Assembly (NCBI GenBank): GCA_965223125.1
Contig: OZ244984.1
Span: 3,782,001-3,846,000 of the forward strand
From: Pacificispira sp965223125
Lineage (GTDB): Bacteria > Pseudomonadota > Alphaproteobacteria > UBA8366 > Aestuariispiraceae
Length of the DNA: 64,000 bases
Direction of reading: 5' to 3'
Shown: positions 41,235 to 51,324 of the stretch, in pieces
Numbering within the stretch: position 1 is the stretch's first letter
Layout of the letters: every line of letters starts with the position of its first letter
The notes under the pieces: generated by a model
Told to the model about the DNA's origin: nothing
The model's input: only the letters and a program-made list of their open reading frames with translations
The model's database searches: none
Program-made: the position numbers and the translations under genes

Positions 41235-42431
41235 ATGACAGAGCCAGCCACTTTGGATGATGATGAACGCCTCGACCGCCTCCGCCTGATCCGGTCGGAG
41301 AATATCGGACCTATCACCTTCCGCCAGTTGATGATCCGTTTCCGGACCGCGCAGGCAGCACTGGAGGCTCTGCCCTCGCTGGCCAGTCGCGGTGGCGGCC
41401 AGCGTCGACGGTTGCGAATAACCACCCGCGCGGAGGCTCAGCGGGAACTGGATCAGTTACAGTCGGTCGGCGGCACCATGGTGCATTGGGGAGAGGCTGA
41501 ATACCCACGACTTCTGGCGGTGACAGAGGATGCTCCCCCGGTCCTCAGTGTCCTGGGAAATCGGCATCTTCTATTACTGCCCTGTGTCGGAATTGTCGGG
41601 TCACGCAATGCCTCCACCAATGGAAAGCGGCTTGCGCACCGGTTCGCTCTGGAATTGGGCGAAGCCGGATATGCAATCGCGTCCGGCATGGCCAGCGGGA
41701 TTGATGCCGCAGCCCATCACGGTAGCCTGAAGACAGGCACCATCGCCGCCGTCGCGGGTGGCATCGATGTGATCTATCCAAAAGAGAATACCGACCTCTA
41801 TCATCGCATCATTGAACAGGGCTGCATCGTTGCCGAACTGCCGGTGGCAACCATCGGGCAGGCGCGGCATTTTCCGCGCCGAAACCGGATCATATCCGGC
41901 ATGTCGTCGGCAATCCTGGTCGTCGAAGCGACACAGCGATCCGGGTCGCTGATCACCGCACGGCTTGCCGCCGATCAGGGACGCGAGGTCTTCGCCCTGC
42001 CCGGCTCACCTCTCGACCCGCGTGCCAGGGGTACGAACGACCTGATCCGCAAGGGCGCCGGGCTGGTGGAAACTCCCGAGGAAATGGTAGCCCTGCTGCA
42101 GGATATTCCCATGCCTCGACTCAACGCACCAGCCCCCGCTGACTACGATGCCACGACTGGACACGACCCGGATGACGCGGAACTGCGCGAGGCGCGGTCG
42201 GCCATAGACCGGGCACTCGCCCCAACCCCTGTATCCGTGGACGACCTGATCGCCGATCTGAATATACCTCCAGCGCTGATCGCAACGGTTCTGCTGGAAC
42301 TGGAACTGGCCGGGCTAGCCGAACGCCTTCCCGGCAACAGAGTCTCCAGGCTTGCCCCTTTACCGAACGAAACCATCCAGGAATCCGCGACGCATCCAGC
42401 TACCGCACGACGCCAATCTGAGTTATTCTGA
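41235..42431 (+). CDS. dprA: DNA-processing protein DprA
   Basis: DprA loads RecA on incoming single-stranded DNA during transformation. From the ATG at 41235 it has 398 residues. An N-terminal helical domain with DRLRLIRSENIGPITFRQLM precedes the Rossmann-like core: GIVGSRNASTNGKRLAHRFA, SGMASGIDAAAHHGSL, VAGGIDVIYPKEN, FPRRNRIISGMSSAILVVEA and SGSLITARLAADQGREVFALPG. A C-terminal winged-helix region (VDDLIADLNIPPALIATVLLELEL) ends the protein. It is adjacent to topA in this class, but a DUF2336 gene is inserted here. Confidence 0.95.
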   Translation: MTEPATLDDDERLDRLRLIRSENIGPITFRQLMIRFRTAQAALEALPSLASRGGGQRRRLRITTRAEAQRELDQLQSVGGTMVHWGEAEYPRLLAVTEDAPPVLSVLGNRHLLLLPCVGIVGSRNASTNGKRLAHRFALELGEAGYAIASGMASGIDAAAHHGSLKTGTIAAVAGGIDVIYPKENTDLYHRIIEQGCIVAELPVATIGQARHFPRRNRIISGMSSAILVVEATQRSGSLITARLAADQGREVFALPGSPLDPRARGTNDLIRKGAGLVETPEEMVALLQDIPMPRLNAPAPADYDATTGHDPDDAELREARSAIDRALAPTPVSVDDLIADLNIPPALIATVLLELELAGLAERLPGNRVSRLAPLPNETIQESATHPATARRQSELF

Positions 42432-42649
42432 TGGCATAAGAGCAATTCAATCCATATTACATATAAATATTCCAAAATCCTTATCTTTGTTTTTAGTGAA
42501 TTCCCGAACGATAAACCTTCTAACTTGGCATTACTCTCATATATAAGAAGTAGAGAGTGTCGAGGGCCTTGGCAGAATGCTGGTCCTCAAGTCGCCTTTC
42601 GCGTATCGCGCGGAGGGGCCCGGGGCAGGGCAAGGAAGAAGACCGGACG

Positions 42650-43729
42650 ATGGAAGAACGCGCCGTATCATTCGAACATCTGTTGCGCCTCGCGCATCAA
42701 CGCGCGTTGGACGGGAAAGGGGGTCTTGCGGCCTCGGTTGCAAAGCTGTGTCTGGATTCACGATCCGATCTGAGTACCCGTGAACTTGCACTTACCTTCG
42801 ACATCCTGCGCATGCTGATCGATAAGGTGGAAGTCGCCGTTCGACGCAATATTTCCGATTACCTGTCGGAGCGGTCAGATGTCCCGAAAGATCTAATTGC
42901 CTTTCTTGCCAATGATACCGTTCATGTCGCCTATCCGATCCTGCGTGGTTCCCCGCTGCTCAGTGATCTGGACCTGATCCGGCTGATTGCAGATCACGGA
43001 CACGGCCATGCGCTGGCGGTTGCGACACGCCCCGAACTTTCGGAAACCGTCAGTTCACGGCTGATTGCCATGGATGACGAGATCGTGGACGCGGCCCTGG
43101 CGAAAAACCTGACTGCCCATATTGCGACACCGGACCTTTCGATCCTGATTGATCGCTCCATCGACCATTCGGAATTGCGGGCACCGCTGTCGCATCGCGG
43201 GGATCTTGGCAATGATCTTGCCCGCAAGCTGTTTACCATCGTCGGGGATGCGCTGCGTCGTCACATCATCGAAAACTATGACATCGACGGGGCAACGGTA
43301 TCGGATATTGTCGATACCGCCGTTCTGGATGCGCTGGACCGCCCGAACCCACTGGCAGAAGCCGTTGGACGCGGCTGGGCGGAACAGGAAGCGCGGGGTG
43401 GGATGCGGCCCGCCGCAATATTGCTGGCGCGGCTGTTCCGCGACGGCAAGGACGGGGCTGCGCTCGCCTTTGCGGATCATACCCGGCTGCCGCTCGACAC
43501 GGCGCGATGGGTCTTCGACCATGCCGATGGGCAGACGCTCGCCGTCGCGATGAAGGCGATCGGGATGGACGCCGATGGATACACATCCGTCCTCGACCGG
43601 TTGGAACTTGGACATTCTGAAGATGAGTTGGAGCGTCTTGCCGCCTATTTCGACAGGATCGATTCAAAAACTGCCGCTATGGTAGTGAACCACTGGAAAA
43701 CGCGCCCGCCGATTTCACAGAGTGAATGA
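42650..43729 (+). CDS. DUF2336 domain protein
   Basis: From the ATG at 42650 the product has 359 residues of almost entirely helical, repeat-like sequence with no membrane span, in keeping with the DUF2336 family found mainly in alphaproteobacteria. Helical repeats such as DVPKDLIAFLANDTVHVAYPILRGSPLLSDLDLI, LIADHGHGHALAVATRPELSETVSSRLI and DAALAKNLTAHIATPDLSILID resemble HEAT-like motifs. Function is unknown. It lies between dprA and topA, a place where these two genes are usually next to each other, which suggests insertion. The leader 42432-42649 is AT-rich and may hold its own promoter. Confidence 0.85.
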   Translation: MEERAVSFEHLLRLAHQRALDGKGGLAASVAKLCLDSRSDLSTRELALTFDILRMLIDKVEVAVRRNISDYLSERSDVPKDLIAFLANDTVHVAYPILRGSPLLSDLDLIRLIADHGHGHALAVATRPELSETVSSRLIAMDDEIVDAALAKNLTAHIATPDLSILIDRSIDHSELRAPLSHRGDLGNDLARKLFTIVGDALRRHIIENYDIDGATVSDIVDTAVLDALDRPNPLAEAVGRGWAEQEARGGMRPAAILLARLFRDGKDGAALAFADHTRLPLDTARWVFDHADGQTLAVAMKAIGMDADGYTSVLDRLELGHSEDELERLAAYFDRIDSKTAAMVVNHWKTRPPISQSE

Positions 43730-43853
43730 TCCTGAATCGTCCAGGAAATCACAAGTCCTTCAACAACTTAGAAACGAGCGGTTGACGCTGGCGATTCCCG
43801 GTGCCAATTCTGTGGCCTGTGCGAACCGTGATCTTTAGAGGCATTTTCACTTT

Positions 43854-46541
43854 ATGACCGGCCAAAACGTTGTTGTTGTCGAAAGCCCGGCCAAGGCAAA
43901 GACCATCAATAAATATCTGGGGGACGACTTTTTTGTCCTGGCATCCTATGGCCATGTCCGGGATTTGCCACCCAAGGATGGCTCCGTCCGCCCGGATGAT
44001 GATTTCTCCATGAGTTGGGAGGTCGATGCCCGCGCAAAGAAGCGGATCGATGATATCGTCCGTGCCTGCAAGGGGGCGACGTCGCTGTTCCTGGCCACTG
44101 ACCCGGATCGTGAGGGGGAAGCGATTTCCTGGCATATCCGGGAGGAATTGCAGAAGCGCAAGGCTCTGGGGTCCCTGACGGTCCGCCGCGTCGTCTTCAA
44201 TGAAATCACCAAATCCGCCGTTACCACGGCGATGGCCAATCCACGCGACCTGAACCAGGAACTGATCGAGGCCTATCTGGCCCGCAGGGCACTGGACTAT
44301 CTGGTTGGATTCACCCTGTCGCCGGTTCTCTGGCGCAAGCTGCCCGGTGCCAAATCCGCCGGTCGCGTGCAGTCGGTCGCTCTGCGCCTGATCTGCGAGC
44401 GTGAGGCAGAGATCGAAGCCTTCAAGGCGCGCGAATACTGGAGCATCGAAGCGCAGATGGCGGCCCCGGACGGCACGCCCTTCACCGCCCGCCTGACGCA
44501 TCTGAACGGGCGCAAGCTCGACAAGTTCGATCTTGGAAACCAGAATGCTGCGGAAACCGCCCTGGCGGCAGTAAAAACCGGCGGCCACCATGTTACCGCC
44601 GTCGAGCGCAAGCAGGTCAAGCGTCACCCTGCCCCACCCTTCACCACCTCAACCCTGCAGCAGGAAGCTAGCCGCAAGCTTTATTTCGGCGCGACCAAGA
44701 CCATGACACTGGCACAGAAGCTCTATGAGGGCATCACGTTGGGCGGCGAAACGGTTGGTCTGATCACTTATATGAGAACCGACAGCACGGTGATGTCCGG
44801 CGAAGCCATCGGTGCCGCGCGGACCATGATCAGTGATGTCTATGGTGCGGCTTACCTGCCTTCCGGCCCGCGCCAGTATCGCAGCAAGGCAAAAAATGCG
44901 CAGGAAGCGCATGAATGCATCCGCCCGACCGATATGCGCCGTCGCCCGGAACAGGTCGCGCGCTATCTCGAAGCGGACCAGCTGAAACTATACGAACTGA
45001 TCTGGAAGCGGGCTGTTGCCAGCCAGATGGAAAGCGCCACGCTGGACCAGGTCGCGGTCGATATCGATACCGGCGACAAGGCAGCCCGTCTGCGGGCCAA
45101 CGGTTCGGTCGTGCGCTTCGACGGTTTCCTGACCCTCTATATCGAAAGTGTCGACGACAAGGACGACGAGGATGGCGAGGGCGGTCGTCTGCCCAACATG
45201 AACGAAGGTGATCGAACGGCATTGACCAAGGCCGATGCGAATCAGCATTTCACCCAGCCCCCGCCCCGCTTCACCGAGGCGAGTCTGGTGAAACGGATGG
45301 AAGAACTGGGGATCGGTCGACCGTCCACCTACGCCTCCATCCTGAAAGTATTGCAGGATCGTGAATACGTTATACTCGACAAGCGCCGTTTCATTCCGGA
45401 GGATCGGGGACGACTTGTCACTGTCTTTCTTTCTTCGTTTTATGACAAATATTTCGATTATGATTTTACGGCAGCACTTGAAGAAAAGCTGGATGATGTC
45501 TCCGGCGGGCGGATCGACTGGAAATCGGTTCTGCGCGATTTCTGGACCGCGTTCAGCAGCACGACAGAAAAGGCGCTGGAACTCTCCGGTCAGGAAGTAC
45601 GCGACAAGATCGACGAGGTGCTGGGGCCGCATTTCTTCGCCCCGGACGAGACCGGCAGCACCGAGGCGGCGCGCAAATGCCCGTCCTGCGGCAATGGCCG
45701 ACTGGGTTTGAATTTCGGACGCTTCGGAGCTTTCATTACCTGTTCCAACTATCCTGACTGCCGGTTCACCCGTAATCTGGACGAGGCCGCCAATCTGAAT
45801 GGCGAGGCACCCGATGCGACGGAATATCCGCGCAGTCTGGGGCCGCACCCGGAAACCGGCGACATGGTGAGCGTCCGCCAAGGCCCCTATGGCTATTATG
45901 TCCAGGCCGGTGAAGCGGAGAAGGATGCGAAGGGCAAGGCGAAGACCAAGCCGCCCCGCGCCTCGCTGCTGAAATCCATGAGCCCGGCGACCATCGATCT
46001 CGATACCGCATTGCGGCTATTGAGCCTGCCGCGAGCGCTTGGCGCGCATCCGGAAAGCAAGCTTCCCGTGGCGGCTGGAATCGGACGGTATGGTCCCTAT
46101 CTGAAACATGGCGACGCCTTTGTCTCGCTTCCCGTCGATGACGACGTGCTGACCATCGGCCTGAACCGAGCCGTCACCGTGCTGGCGGAAGCCGGACCAA
46201 AAGGCAAAGGCCGTGCCAACGTCTCGAAGGAACTGGGCGCGCATCCAGGTGACGGAAAGCCGGTATCACTGGGTGCAGGACGCTTTGGCCCCTATGTGAA
46301 GCACGGCAAGATTTACGCCTCCATCCCACGCGGCACGGATCCGGATGAGGTAACTCTGGAACAGGCATTGGACCTGATCGCGGCGAAGGCGGCGAAGAAG
46401 GCCGTCGCCAAGCCTGCGGCGGAGAAAAAGGCCCCAGCCAGTAAAGCTGCCAAAAAAGCTGCTTCAAAAAAAGGTACAGCAAAAAAAGCTGCCACCAAGA
46501 AAGCGGGAGCGAAAAAGACGACGGCCCGCAAGGCAAGCTGA
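43854..46541 (+). CDS. topA: DNA topoisomerase I
   Basis: TopA is the type IA topoisomerase that relaxes negative supercoils. The 895-residue protein has the Toprim domain (VVVESPAKAKTINKYLG at 6-22 and TDPDREGEAISWHI) and the catalytic tyrosine Y306 in GLITYMRTDST. A zinc ribbon (CPSCGNGRLGLNFGRFGAFITC) begins at about residue 607, followed by topoisomerase C-terminal repeats (KLPVAAGIGRYGPYLKHGD, KPVSLGAGRFGPYVKHG) and a lysine/alanine-rich tail. The tail probably binds DNA nonspecifically. The stop is followed after one base by the rnr start. Confidence 0.97.
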   Translation: MTGQNVVVVESPAKAKTINKYLGDDFFVLASYGHVRDLPPKDGSVRPDDDFSMSWEVDARAKKRIDDIVRACKGATSLFLATDPDREGEAISWHIREELQKRKALGSLTVRRVVFNEITKSAVTTAMANPRDLNQELIEAYLARRALDYLVGFTLSPVLWRKLPGAKSAGRVQSVALRLICEREAEIEAFKAREYWSIEAQMAAPDGTPFTARLTHLNGRKLDKFDLGNQNAAETALAAVKTGGHHVTAVERKQVKRHPAPPFTTSTLQQEASRKLYFGATKTMTLAQKLYEGITLGGETVGLITYMRTDSTVMSGEAIGAARTMISDVYGAAYLPSGPRQYRSKAKNAQEAHECIRPTDMRRRPEQVARYLEADQLKLYELIWKRAVASQMESATLDQVAVDIDTGDKAARLRANGSVVRFDGFLTLYIESVDDKDDEDGEGGRLPNMNEGDRTALTKADANQHFTQPPPRFTEASLVKRMEELGIGRPSTYASILKVLQDREYVILDKRRFIPEDRGRLVTVFLSSFYDKYFDYDFTAALEEKLDDVSGGRIDWKSVLRDFWTAFSSTTEKALELSGQEVRDKIDEVLGPHFFAPDETGSTEAARKCPSCGNGRLGLNFGRFGAFITCSNYPDCRFTRNLDEAANLNGEAPDATEYPRSLGPHPETGDMVSVRQGPYGYYVQAGEAEKDAKGKAKTKPPRASLLKSMSPATIDLDTALRLLSLPRALGAHPESKLPVAAGIGRYGPYLKHGDAFVSLPVDDDVLTIGLNRAVTVLAEAGPKGKGRANVSKELGAHPGDGKPVSLGAGRFGPYVKHGKIYASIPRGTDPDEVTLEQALDLIAAKAAKKAVAKPAAEKKAPASKAAKKAASKKGTAKKAATKKAGAKKTTARKAS

Positions 46542-46542
46542 C

Positions 46543-48864
46543 GTGGACAACCCGGACGACATCGCCCGAGAAATCAAAAGCACCCTGCCTGACAAGGGAC
46601 GAATCAAGGCCTATATTGATGCCAGCGACCGTCCGCTGGACAAACGTGACCTGGCCCGCGCCTTCGGTCTCAAGGGCGCACAACGCGCAGCCCTGCGAGA
46701 TATCCTCAAGGAAATGGAAGACGATGGCCTGATCGACAGGGGCCACAAGAAAAAGGTCGCACCCAAGGGTGCGCTGCCGGAAGTCCTAGTCTTGATCATC
46801 GAGCGGTTGGACGCGGATGGTGAACCCTGGGCCCGCCCAACGACCTGGGATGTCGAGGAAGACGGCATCCCACCCGATATCATCGTCACCGGCGGAGCCC
46901 GGAACGGCCCGGCCCCGAAACTGGGAGACCGGATACTGGCACGGTTGCGACGACGTGGCGACAAAAGCTATGAGGCTTCGATCATCCGGGTCCTGCAACC
47001 GGGGCCGAGTCGCCTGCTGGGCGTGCTGGAGCCTGCACGAGGTGGTGCAACACTCGTGCCGACCGACAAGAAACAGAAGGAAAAGACCTGGTTCATCCTC
47101 CGCGACAATCTGGGAGATGCGAAACCCGGCGACCTGGTCCTGGCCGAACCCCTGCGCGGTGGTCATCGCGGCGGGCATGAAGCACGGGTATCTGAAGTCA
47201 TCGGCAGGCTGGATGAGCCCAAGGCTTTCAGCCTGATTGCAATCCATGCTCAGGGCATTCCCGTCGAATTTCCCGAAGACGCGATTGCAGAGGCAGAGAG
47301 CGCCAAACCGGTAACGCCGGAGGATCGCACCGACCTGCGCGATATCCCGCTGATCACCATCGATGGCGAGGATGCGCGCGATTTTGACGATGCGGTCCAT
47401 GCCATACCCGATACCGATCCCGGTAATCCGGGAGGGCATGTCCTGCTGGTCGCAATTGCGGACGTCGCCCATTACATCCGACCGGAAGGCCCTCTGGACC
47501 GTAACGCGCGGGAACGGGGCAACAGCGTCTATTTCCCCGACCGGGTTGTACCGATGCTGCCGGAGCGCCTGTCCAACGATCTCTGCTCGCTACGTCCGGA
47601 TGAAGATCGCGCCTGCATAGCGATCCGAATGACAATCACAGCGGATGGCATCCTGAAGGACCGCAAGGTGATGCGAGGCATCATGCGGTCGAAGGCAAGA
47701 CTGACCTATGATCAGGTACAGGATGCCATCGAGGGGCGCCCGAACCCGGATACCGATCCGCTGATCGATCCAATCATCCGCCCGCTCTATGCCGCCTATG
47801 CCTGCCTGCTGCGCGGTCGCGCGGCGCGAGGCACCCTGGAACTGGATCTGCCGGAACTGCAGGTGATCCTGGGATCGGGCGGAACGGTGGAGCGGATCGC
47901 ACCCCGCCGCCGCCACGACAGCCACAAGCTGATCGAGGAATTCATGATCGCTGCCAATGTCGCCGCCGCCGAATTGCTGGAGGCGAAGCGGGCACGGGCG
48001 GTGATGTACCGGGTGCACGAACCGCCGGGCCTGGACAAACTGGAGGGATTGCGGGAATCGCTGGCGGCACTGGACGTGAAACTGGCAACAGATGGCACCA
48101 TCCGCCCGCATCATTTCACCAAGATTCTCAGCCGTTTCGCCGGGACGGAGAAGGCACAGCTCGTTTCCGACATGGTGCTGCGCTCCCAGAGTCAGGCGGT
48201 CTATTCACCAGACAATCAGGGGCATTTCGGACTGGCGCTGGAGCGGTATTGCCATTTCACCTCGCCGATCCGCCGCTATTCGGATCTTCTGGTTCATCGC
48301 GCGCTGATTTCCGCCTATGGACTCGGCCAGAATGGACTCCCCGACCAGCAGGCACTGCAATTCGAGAAATTCGGGGAACTGATTTCCAATACCGAACGCC
48401 GGGCCATCGCCGCCGAGCGGGATGCGACGAACCGCTATCTGACTGCTTACATGTCCGAGCGGATCGGTGCGACATTTACCGGGCGCGTCACCGGCGTGAA
48501 GCGCTTCGGCCTGTTCGTGCGCCTGGACGAGACCGGGGCGGATGGTCTGGTGCCGGTCAATTCCCTGCCCTACGACCGCTATTGGCATGACGAGGTGAGC
48601 CAGCGCCTGATCGGCCAGGAGCACGGCCTTGCCTTTCAACTGGCAGAAGCGGTCACGGTGCGGCTGGTCGAGGCGAATACGATCACCGGCGGCCTTGCTT
48701 TCGAAATCGTTGACGGTGGCCATATCATCAAGGATCGCAAGGCGCGCACACCCGGTCGCGGTGCCGGAATGCGCCCGCGATCCGGTCCGCGCAAGGGGCC
48801 AAAGGGGAAGATCGGGCGCGGTGCCCGGAAACCCGGTAGTCCTGGTGGGAAAAGCAAACGCTGA
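46543..48864 (+). CDS. rnr: ribonuclease R
   Basis: RNase R is a 3'-5' exoribonuclease able to degrade structured RNA. The 773-residue protein starts with a GTG one base after topA. It has an N-terminal helix-turn-helix region (LARAFGLKGAQRAALRDILKEME), cold shock domains, the RNB catalytic domain (DIPLITIDGEDARDFDDAVHAI, with metal-binding aspartates) and a C-terminal S1 domain (TFTGRVTGVKRFGLFVRLDETGADGLV) with a basic tail. The topA-rnr arrangement is common in alphaproteobacteria. Arg-Lys-rich ends are typical of this enzyme. Confidence 0.95.
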   Translation: MDNPDDIAREIKSTLPDKGRIKAYIDASDRPLDKRDLARAFGLKGAQRAALRDILKEMEDDGLIDRGHKKKVAPKGALPEVLVLIIERLDADGEPWARPTTWDVEEDGIPPDIIVTGGARNGPAPKLGDRILARLRRRGDKSYEASIIRVLQPGPSRLLGVLEPARGGATLVPTDKKQKEKTWFILRDNLGDAKPGDLVLAEPLRGGHRGGHEARVSEVIGRLDEPKAFSLIAIHAQGIPVEFPEDAIAEAESAKPVTPEDRTDLRDIPLITIDGEDARDFDDAVHAIPDTDPGNPGGHVLLVAIADVAHYIRPEGPLDRNARERGNSVYFPDRVVPMLPERLSNDLCSLRPDEDRACIAIRMTITADGILKDRKVMRGIMRSKARLTYDQVQDAIEGRPNPDTDPLIDPIIRPLYAAYACLLRGRAARGTLELDLPELQVILGSGGTVERIAPRRRHDSHKLIEEFMIAANVAAAELLEAKRARAVMYRVHEPPGLDKLEGLRESLAALDVKLATDGTIRPHHFTKILSRFAGTEKAQLVSDMVLRSQSQAVYSPDNQGHFGLALERYCHFTSPIRRYSDLLVHRALISAYGLGQNGLPDQQALQFEKFGELISNTERRAIAAERDATNRYLTAYMSERIGATFTGRVTGVKRFGLFVRLDETGADGLVPVNSLPYDRYWHDEVSQRLIGQEHGLAFQLAEAVTVRLVEANTITGGLAFEIVDGGHIIKDRKARTPGRGAGMRPRSGPRKGPKGKIGRGARKPGSPGGKSKR

Positions 48865-48971
48865 GACAGGGTTAATTTGATGCAAAACCGCCTGAATGTG
48901 AGGAAAATCCACGCTTTGCGACAACAAGTCCGTGGCGCGGATACGGCGACGCGGGTAATCTGATTTCCGCC

Positions 48972-50537
48972 ATGCATTTTCGACACCTCCAAGACCGACT
49001 TCCCAGCCGATGCCGATTGGCACTGGCCCTGCCGATCCTTCTGATCGGATGTGGCACGACATCCAATGTCGATCCGGAACTGGCCCAACGGGTCGAATCG
49101 ATGTTTCAGGCAGTTTATTCGGAAACGGCGGAAGTCTACGTCGACCCGGTCGATCTGCGCCGTTTCACCATTGCCGGTCTTGACGGGCTGCGCCGGATTG
49201 ATACCGGCTATCGACTGGTCGTCGAGAATGACAGCCTGCACATGGCGATCCTTGATCGGACAATTGCCAGGGAGCGACTGCCGCCAGTCGACAGTTCGGT
49301 TGAGGATTGGGCTGAATTTGCACAATCCATGCTGTTGCAGGCAAAAACATCCGGATCAGCCCTTGGCGCGGCATCCGAGGATTCCCTGTATGAACAGTTC
49401 ATAAATTCCGCCCTGCGCAGCCTGGATCGGTTCTCCCGCTATGCCAATCCAAGTGCCGCGGCAGAGTTAAAGGCCGAGCGCGAGGGGTATGGCGGGATCG
49501 GGGCGGAGATCGAGAGCGATCCGGATGGGGCCCGGATCACCCGCATCGAACCGGACAAGCCAGCAGATGCCGCCGGATTGCTGCCGGGGGATCGCATCGT
49601 TGCAATCGATACACTTCGGATTGCCGGGCGTTCCCAGCGCCAGGTGGAGCGCATGTTGCGCGGCCCGCTCGACCGGGCGATAGAGCTTACCATCAAACGC
49701 AGCGACCTGCCTGAACCAATAGACGTGATGGTTGGACGGACACGGATTGTCCCAAATACGGTCCACCTGTCGCGTCTTAAAAATCATGCGGTTATCCGTG
49801 TCTCAAGCTTCAACGAACGCACATCGAAACGCATCATGGAAGCGATGGATACGGCCAGATGGGAGATCGGCGAAGATCTGTCCGGCGTCATTCTGGACCT
49901 GCGCGGCAATCTGGGAGGCTTGCTGCACCAGTCAATCGACAGCGCCGACCTATTCCTGCATTCAGGCTTGATTTCCCTTACCGATGGACGGCATCCGAAA
50001 AGCCACCAGCGCTTCTTTGCCGGGAAAGGCGATATCGCCGAGGGATTGCCCTTGGTCGTGCTGATCGACGGCGCATCGGCCAGTGCGGCGGAAATTCTGG
50101 CAGCAGCGCTGCAGGATCATGGTCGTGCCGCCGTGATCGGCATGAGCAGCTTCGGGAAGGGCAGCATCCAGACCGTCACAACCCTGCCCAATGGCGGTGA
50201 GCTCTATATCACCTGGGCCCGGTTCGTTGCCCCCAGTGGTTATGCATTGCAACGTCTTGGCGTCATGCCGACGATCTGCACCAGCGGGGCGTCGGATGCG
50301 GTTGTGACACTGAATATGGCGCTGGGCAGCGGTTCAAACAATGGTCGCACCATGCTGACGCATCGGCGCACCGTCGATCCGACGGATGAGGCCGCCGTCA
50401 AGGAAATGCAGGATCTTTGCCGCTGGCAGCCCCATGCCTCCGGCGATATCGATACGACAATAGCCGAACTGCTGCTGGATTCACCGATGCTGATGCGCCA
50501 AAGTCTGACATTGTCCAGGATGCCCGATGGTGCCTGA
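48972..50537 (+). CDS. S41 family carboxy-terminal processing peptidase, lipoprotein
   Basis: The 521-residue precursor has a lipobox with C27 in ILLIGCGTT, so the enzyme is probably anchored to a membrane and faces the periplasm. A PDZ domain lies at about 165-235 (IGAEIESDPDGARITRIEPDKPADAAGLLPGDRIVAID). The S41 catalytic part carries ILDLRGNLGGLLHQSI, VLIDGASASAAEILAAALQDHGRA and the Ser-Lys pair S393 and K396 in MSSFGKGSIQT. Ctp enzymes trim or destroy C-terminal tails of periplasmic proteins. The gene lies after rnr and overlaps the NUDIX gene by 11 bases. Confidence 0.92.
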   Translation: MHFRHLQDRLPSRCRLALALPILLIGCGTTSNVDPELAQRVESMFQAVYSETAEVYVDPVDLRRFTIAGLDGLRRIDTGYRLVVENDSLHMAILDRTIARERLPPVDSSVEDWAEFAQSMLLQAKTSGSALGAASEDSLYEQFINSALRSLDRFSRYANPSAAAELKAEREGYGGIGAEIESDPDGARITRIEPDKPADAAGLLPGDRIVAIDTLRIAGRSQRQVERMLRGPLDRAIELTIKRSDLPEPIDVMVGRTRIVPNTVHLSRLKNHAVIRVSSFNERTSKRIMEAMDTARWEIGEDLSGVILDLRGNLGGLLHQSIDSADLFLHSGLISLTDGRHPKSHQRFFAGKGDIAEGLPLVVLIDGASASAAEILAAALQDHGRAAVIGMSSFGKGSIQTVTTLPNGGELYITWARFVAPSGYALQRLGVMPTICTSGASDAVVTLNMALGSGSNNGRTMLTHRRTVDPTDEAAVKEMQDLCRWQPHASGDIDTTIAELLLDSPMLMRQSLTLSRMPDGA

Positions 50538-51222
50538 ACCGGATCCATCCGCCCCCCCAGCCGTCACGCCCCCTGCCGTCACACCAACTGATGCAGCCAG
50601 TCTGGTTATCCTGCGCGGCACCGCCGATGCCCCGGAAGTCCTGCTCGGGCGGCGACGGGAAACCGCACGGTTCATGCCCGGCTACTTCGTCTATCCTGGC
50701 GGCGCGGTCGATACCCCGGATCACGCGCTTGTGGAAAGCGGATGGCCAGGCAGCCGGTTCCATGCCGCCGCGATTCGCGAAACCTGGGAAGAAACAGGCG
50801 TCAGCCTGGCCCGGCAGGGGCAGTTGTCGTCCCGCCTTGGCAATGCGGACCCGTTCTTTGCCGAATTGATTTCAGCAGGCCTACGCCCGGCGGCAGAGAG
50901 CCTGCACTACATCACGCGCGCGATCACGCCTGCCAGTTCGCCGATCCGGTTCGACACACGGTTCTTCATGACCAGCATTGATGATCTGCTCGGTACCCCC
51001 CGTGCCATCGGAGAATTGCCGGAAGTTCTCTGGATGCCGGTTGGTGGCGCGCTGTCCAGTACGCGGCTGAGCGGGGTTACGAAATTCGTACTGGGCGAAG
51101 CCCTGAGCCTCTGGAAGCGGGACGAGGATCTGCATGCTCCGACCCGACCGGTCCGCGTCTACACCTATGTCGAGGGGGCCCGGCTGATCCATCGGCAAAG
51201 CCAGGCGGATGGTCTTGCATAA
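50527..51222 (+). CDS. NUDIX hydrolase
   Basis: This 231-residue protein has a Nudix fold. The signature G-x5-E-x7-R-E-x-x-E-E-x-G is present, here PGGAVDTPDH then AAIRETWEETGVSL, with RETWEETG carrying the metal-binding acidic residues. The N-terminus has a Pro/Thr-rich flexible segment, then ILRGTADAPEVLLGRRRETARFMPGYFVYPGG. The enzyme probably hydrolyses a nucleoside diphosphate derivative such as CoA or ADP-ribose; a CoA-type subfamily is suggested by the later part but not proven. Its ATG overlaps the S41 gene. Confidence 0.92.
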   Translation: MVPEPDPSAPPAVTPPAVTPTDAASLVILRGTADAPEVLLGRRRETARFMPGYFVYPGGAVDTPDHALVESGWPGSRFHAAAIRETWEETGVSLARQGQLSSRLGNADPFFAELISAGLRPAAESLHYITRAITPASSPIRFDTRFFMTSIDDLLGTPRAIGELPEVLWMPVGGALSSTRLSGVTKFVLGEALSLWKRDEDLHAPTRPVRVYTYVEGARLIHRQSQADGLA

Positions 51223-51226
51223 CCGC

Positions 51227-51254
51227 TTGACATCGCGCGCCGCGCGGCTATCTT
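51227..51254 (+). promoter_or_regulatory. sigma-70 promoter of rpmG
   Basis: TTGACA, a 16-base GC-rich spacer (containing gcgcgccgcgcg) and TATCTT lie just after the NUDIX stop and about 70 bases upstream of rpmG. The -35 is perfect consensus. The GC-rich discriminator after the -10 is usual for ribosomal protein genes subject to stringent control. Confidence 0.65.
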
Positions 51255-51324
51255 CCGCCTCCGTTGACTGCGGCGCTCCCCATAGGCGGGGTGCGACGCC
51301 CATGCTAGAAGAAGGATTGCTACA

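Noticed and set aside
41063..41425. N-terminal extension of the TerB-like gene
   Set aside because: It would run antisense through the start of dprA and is Arg/Ser-rich, while the ATG at 41062 gives a normal TerB-like length.
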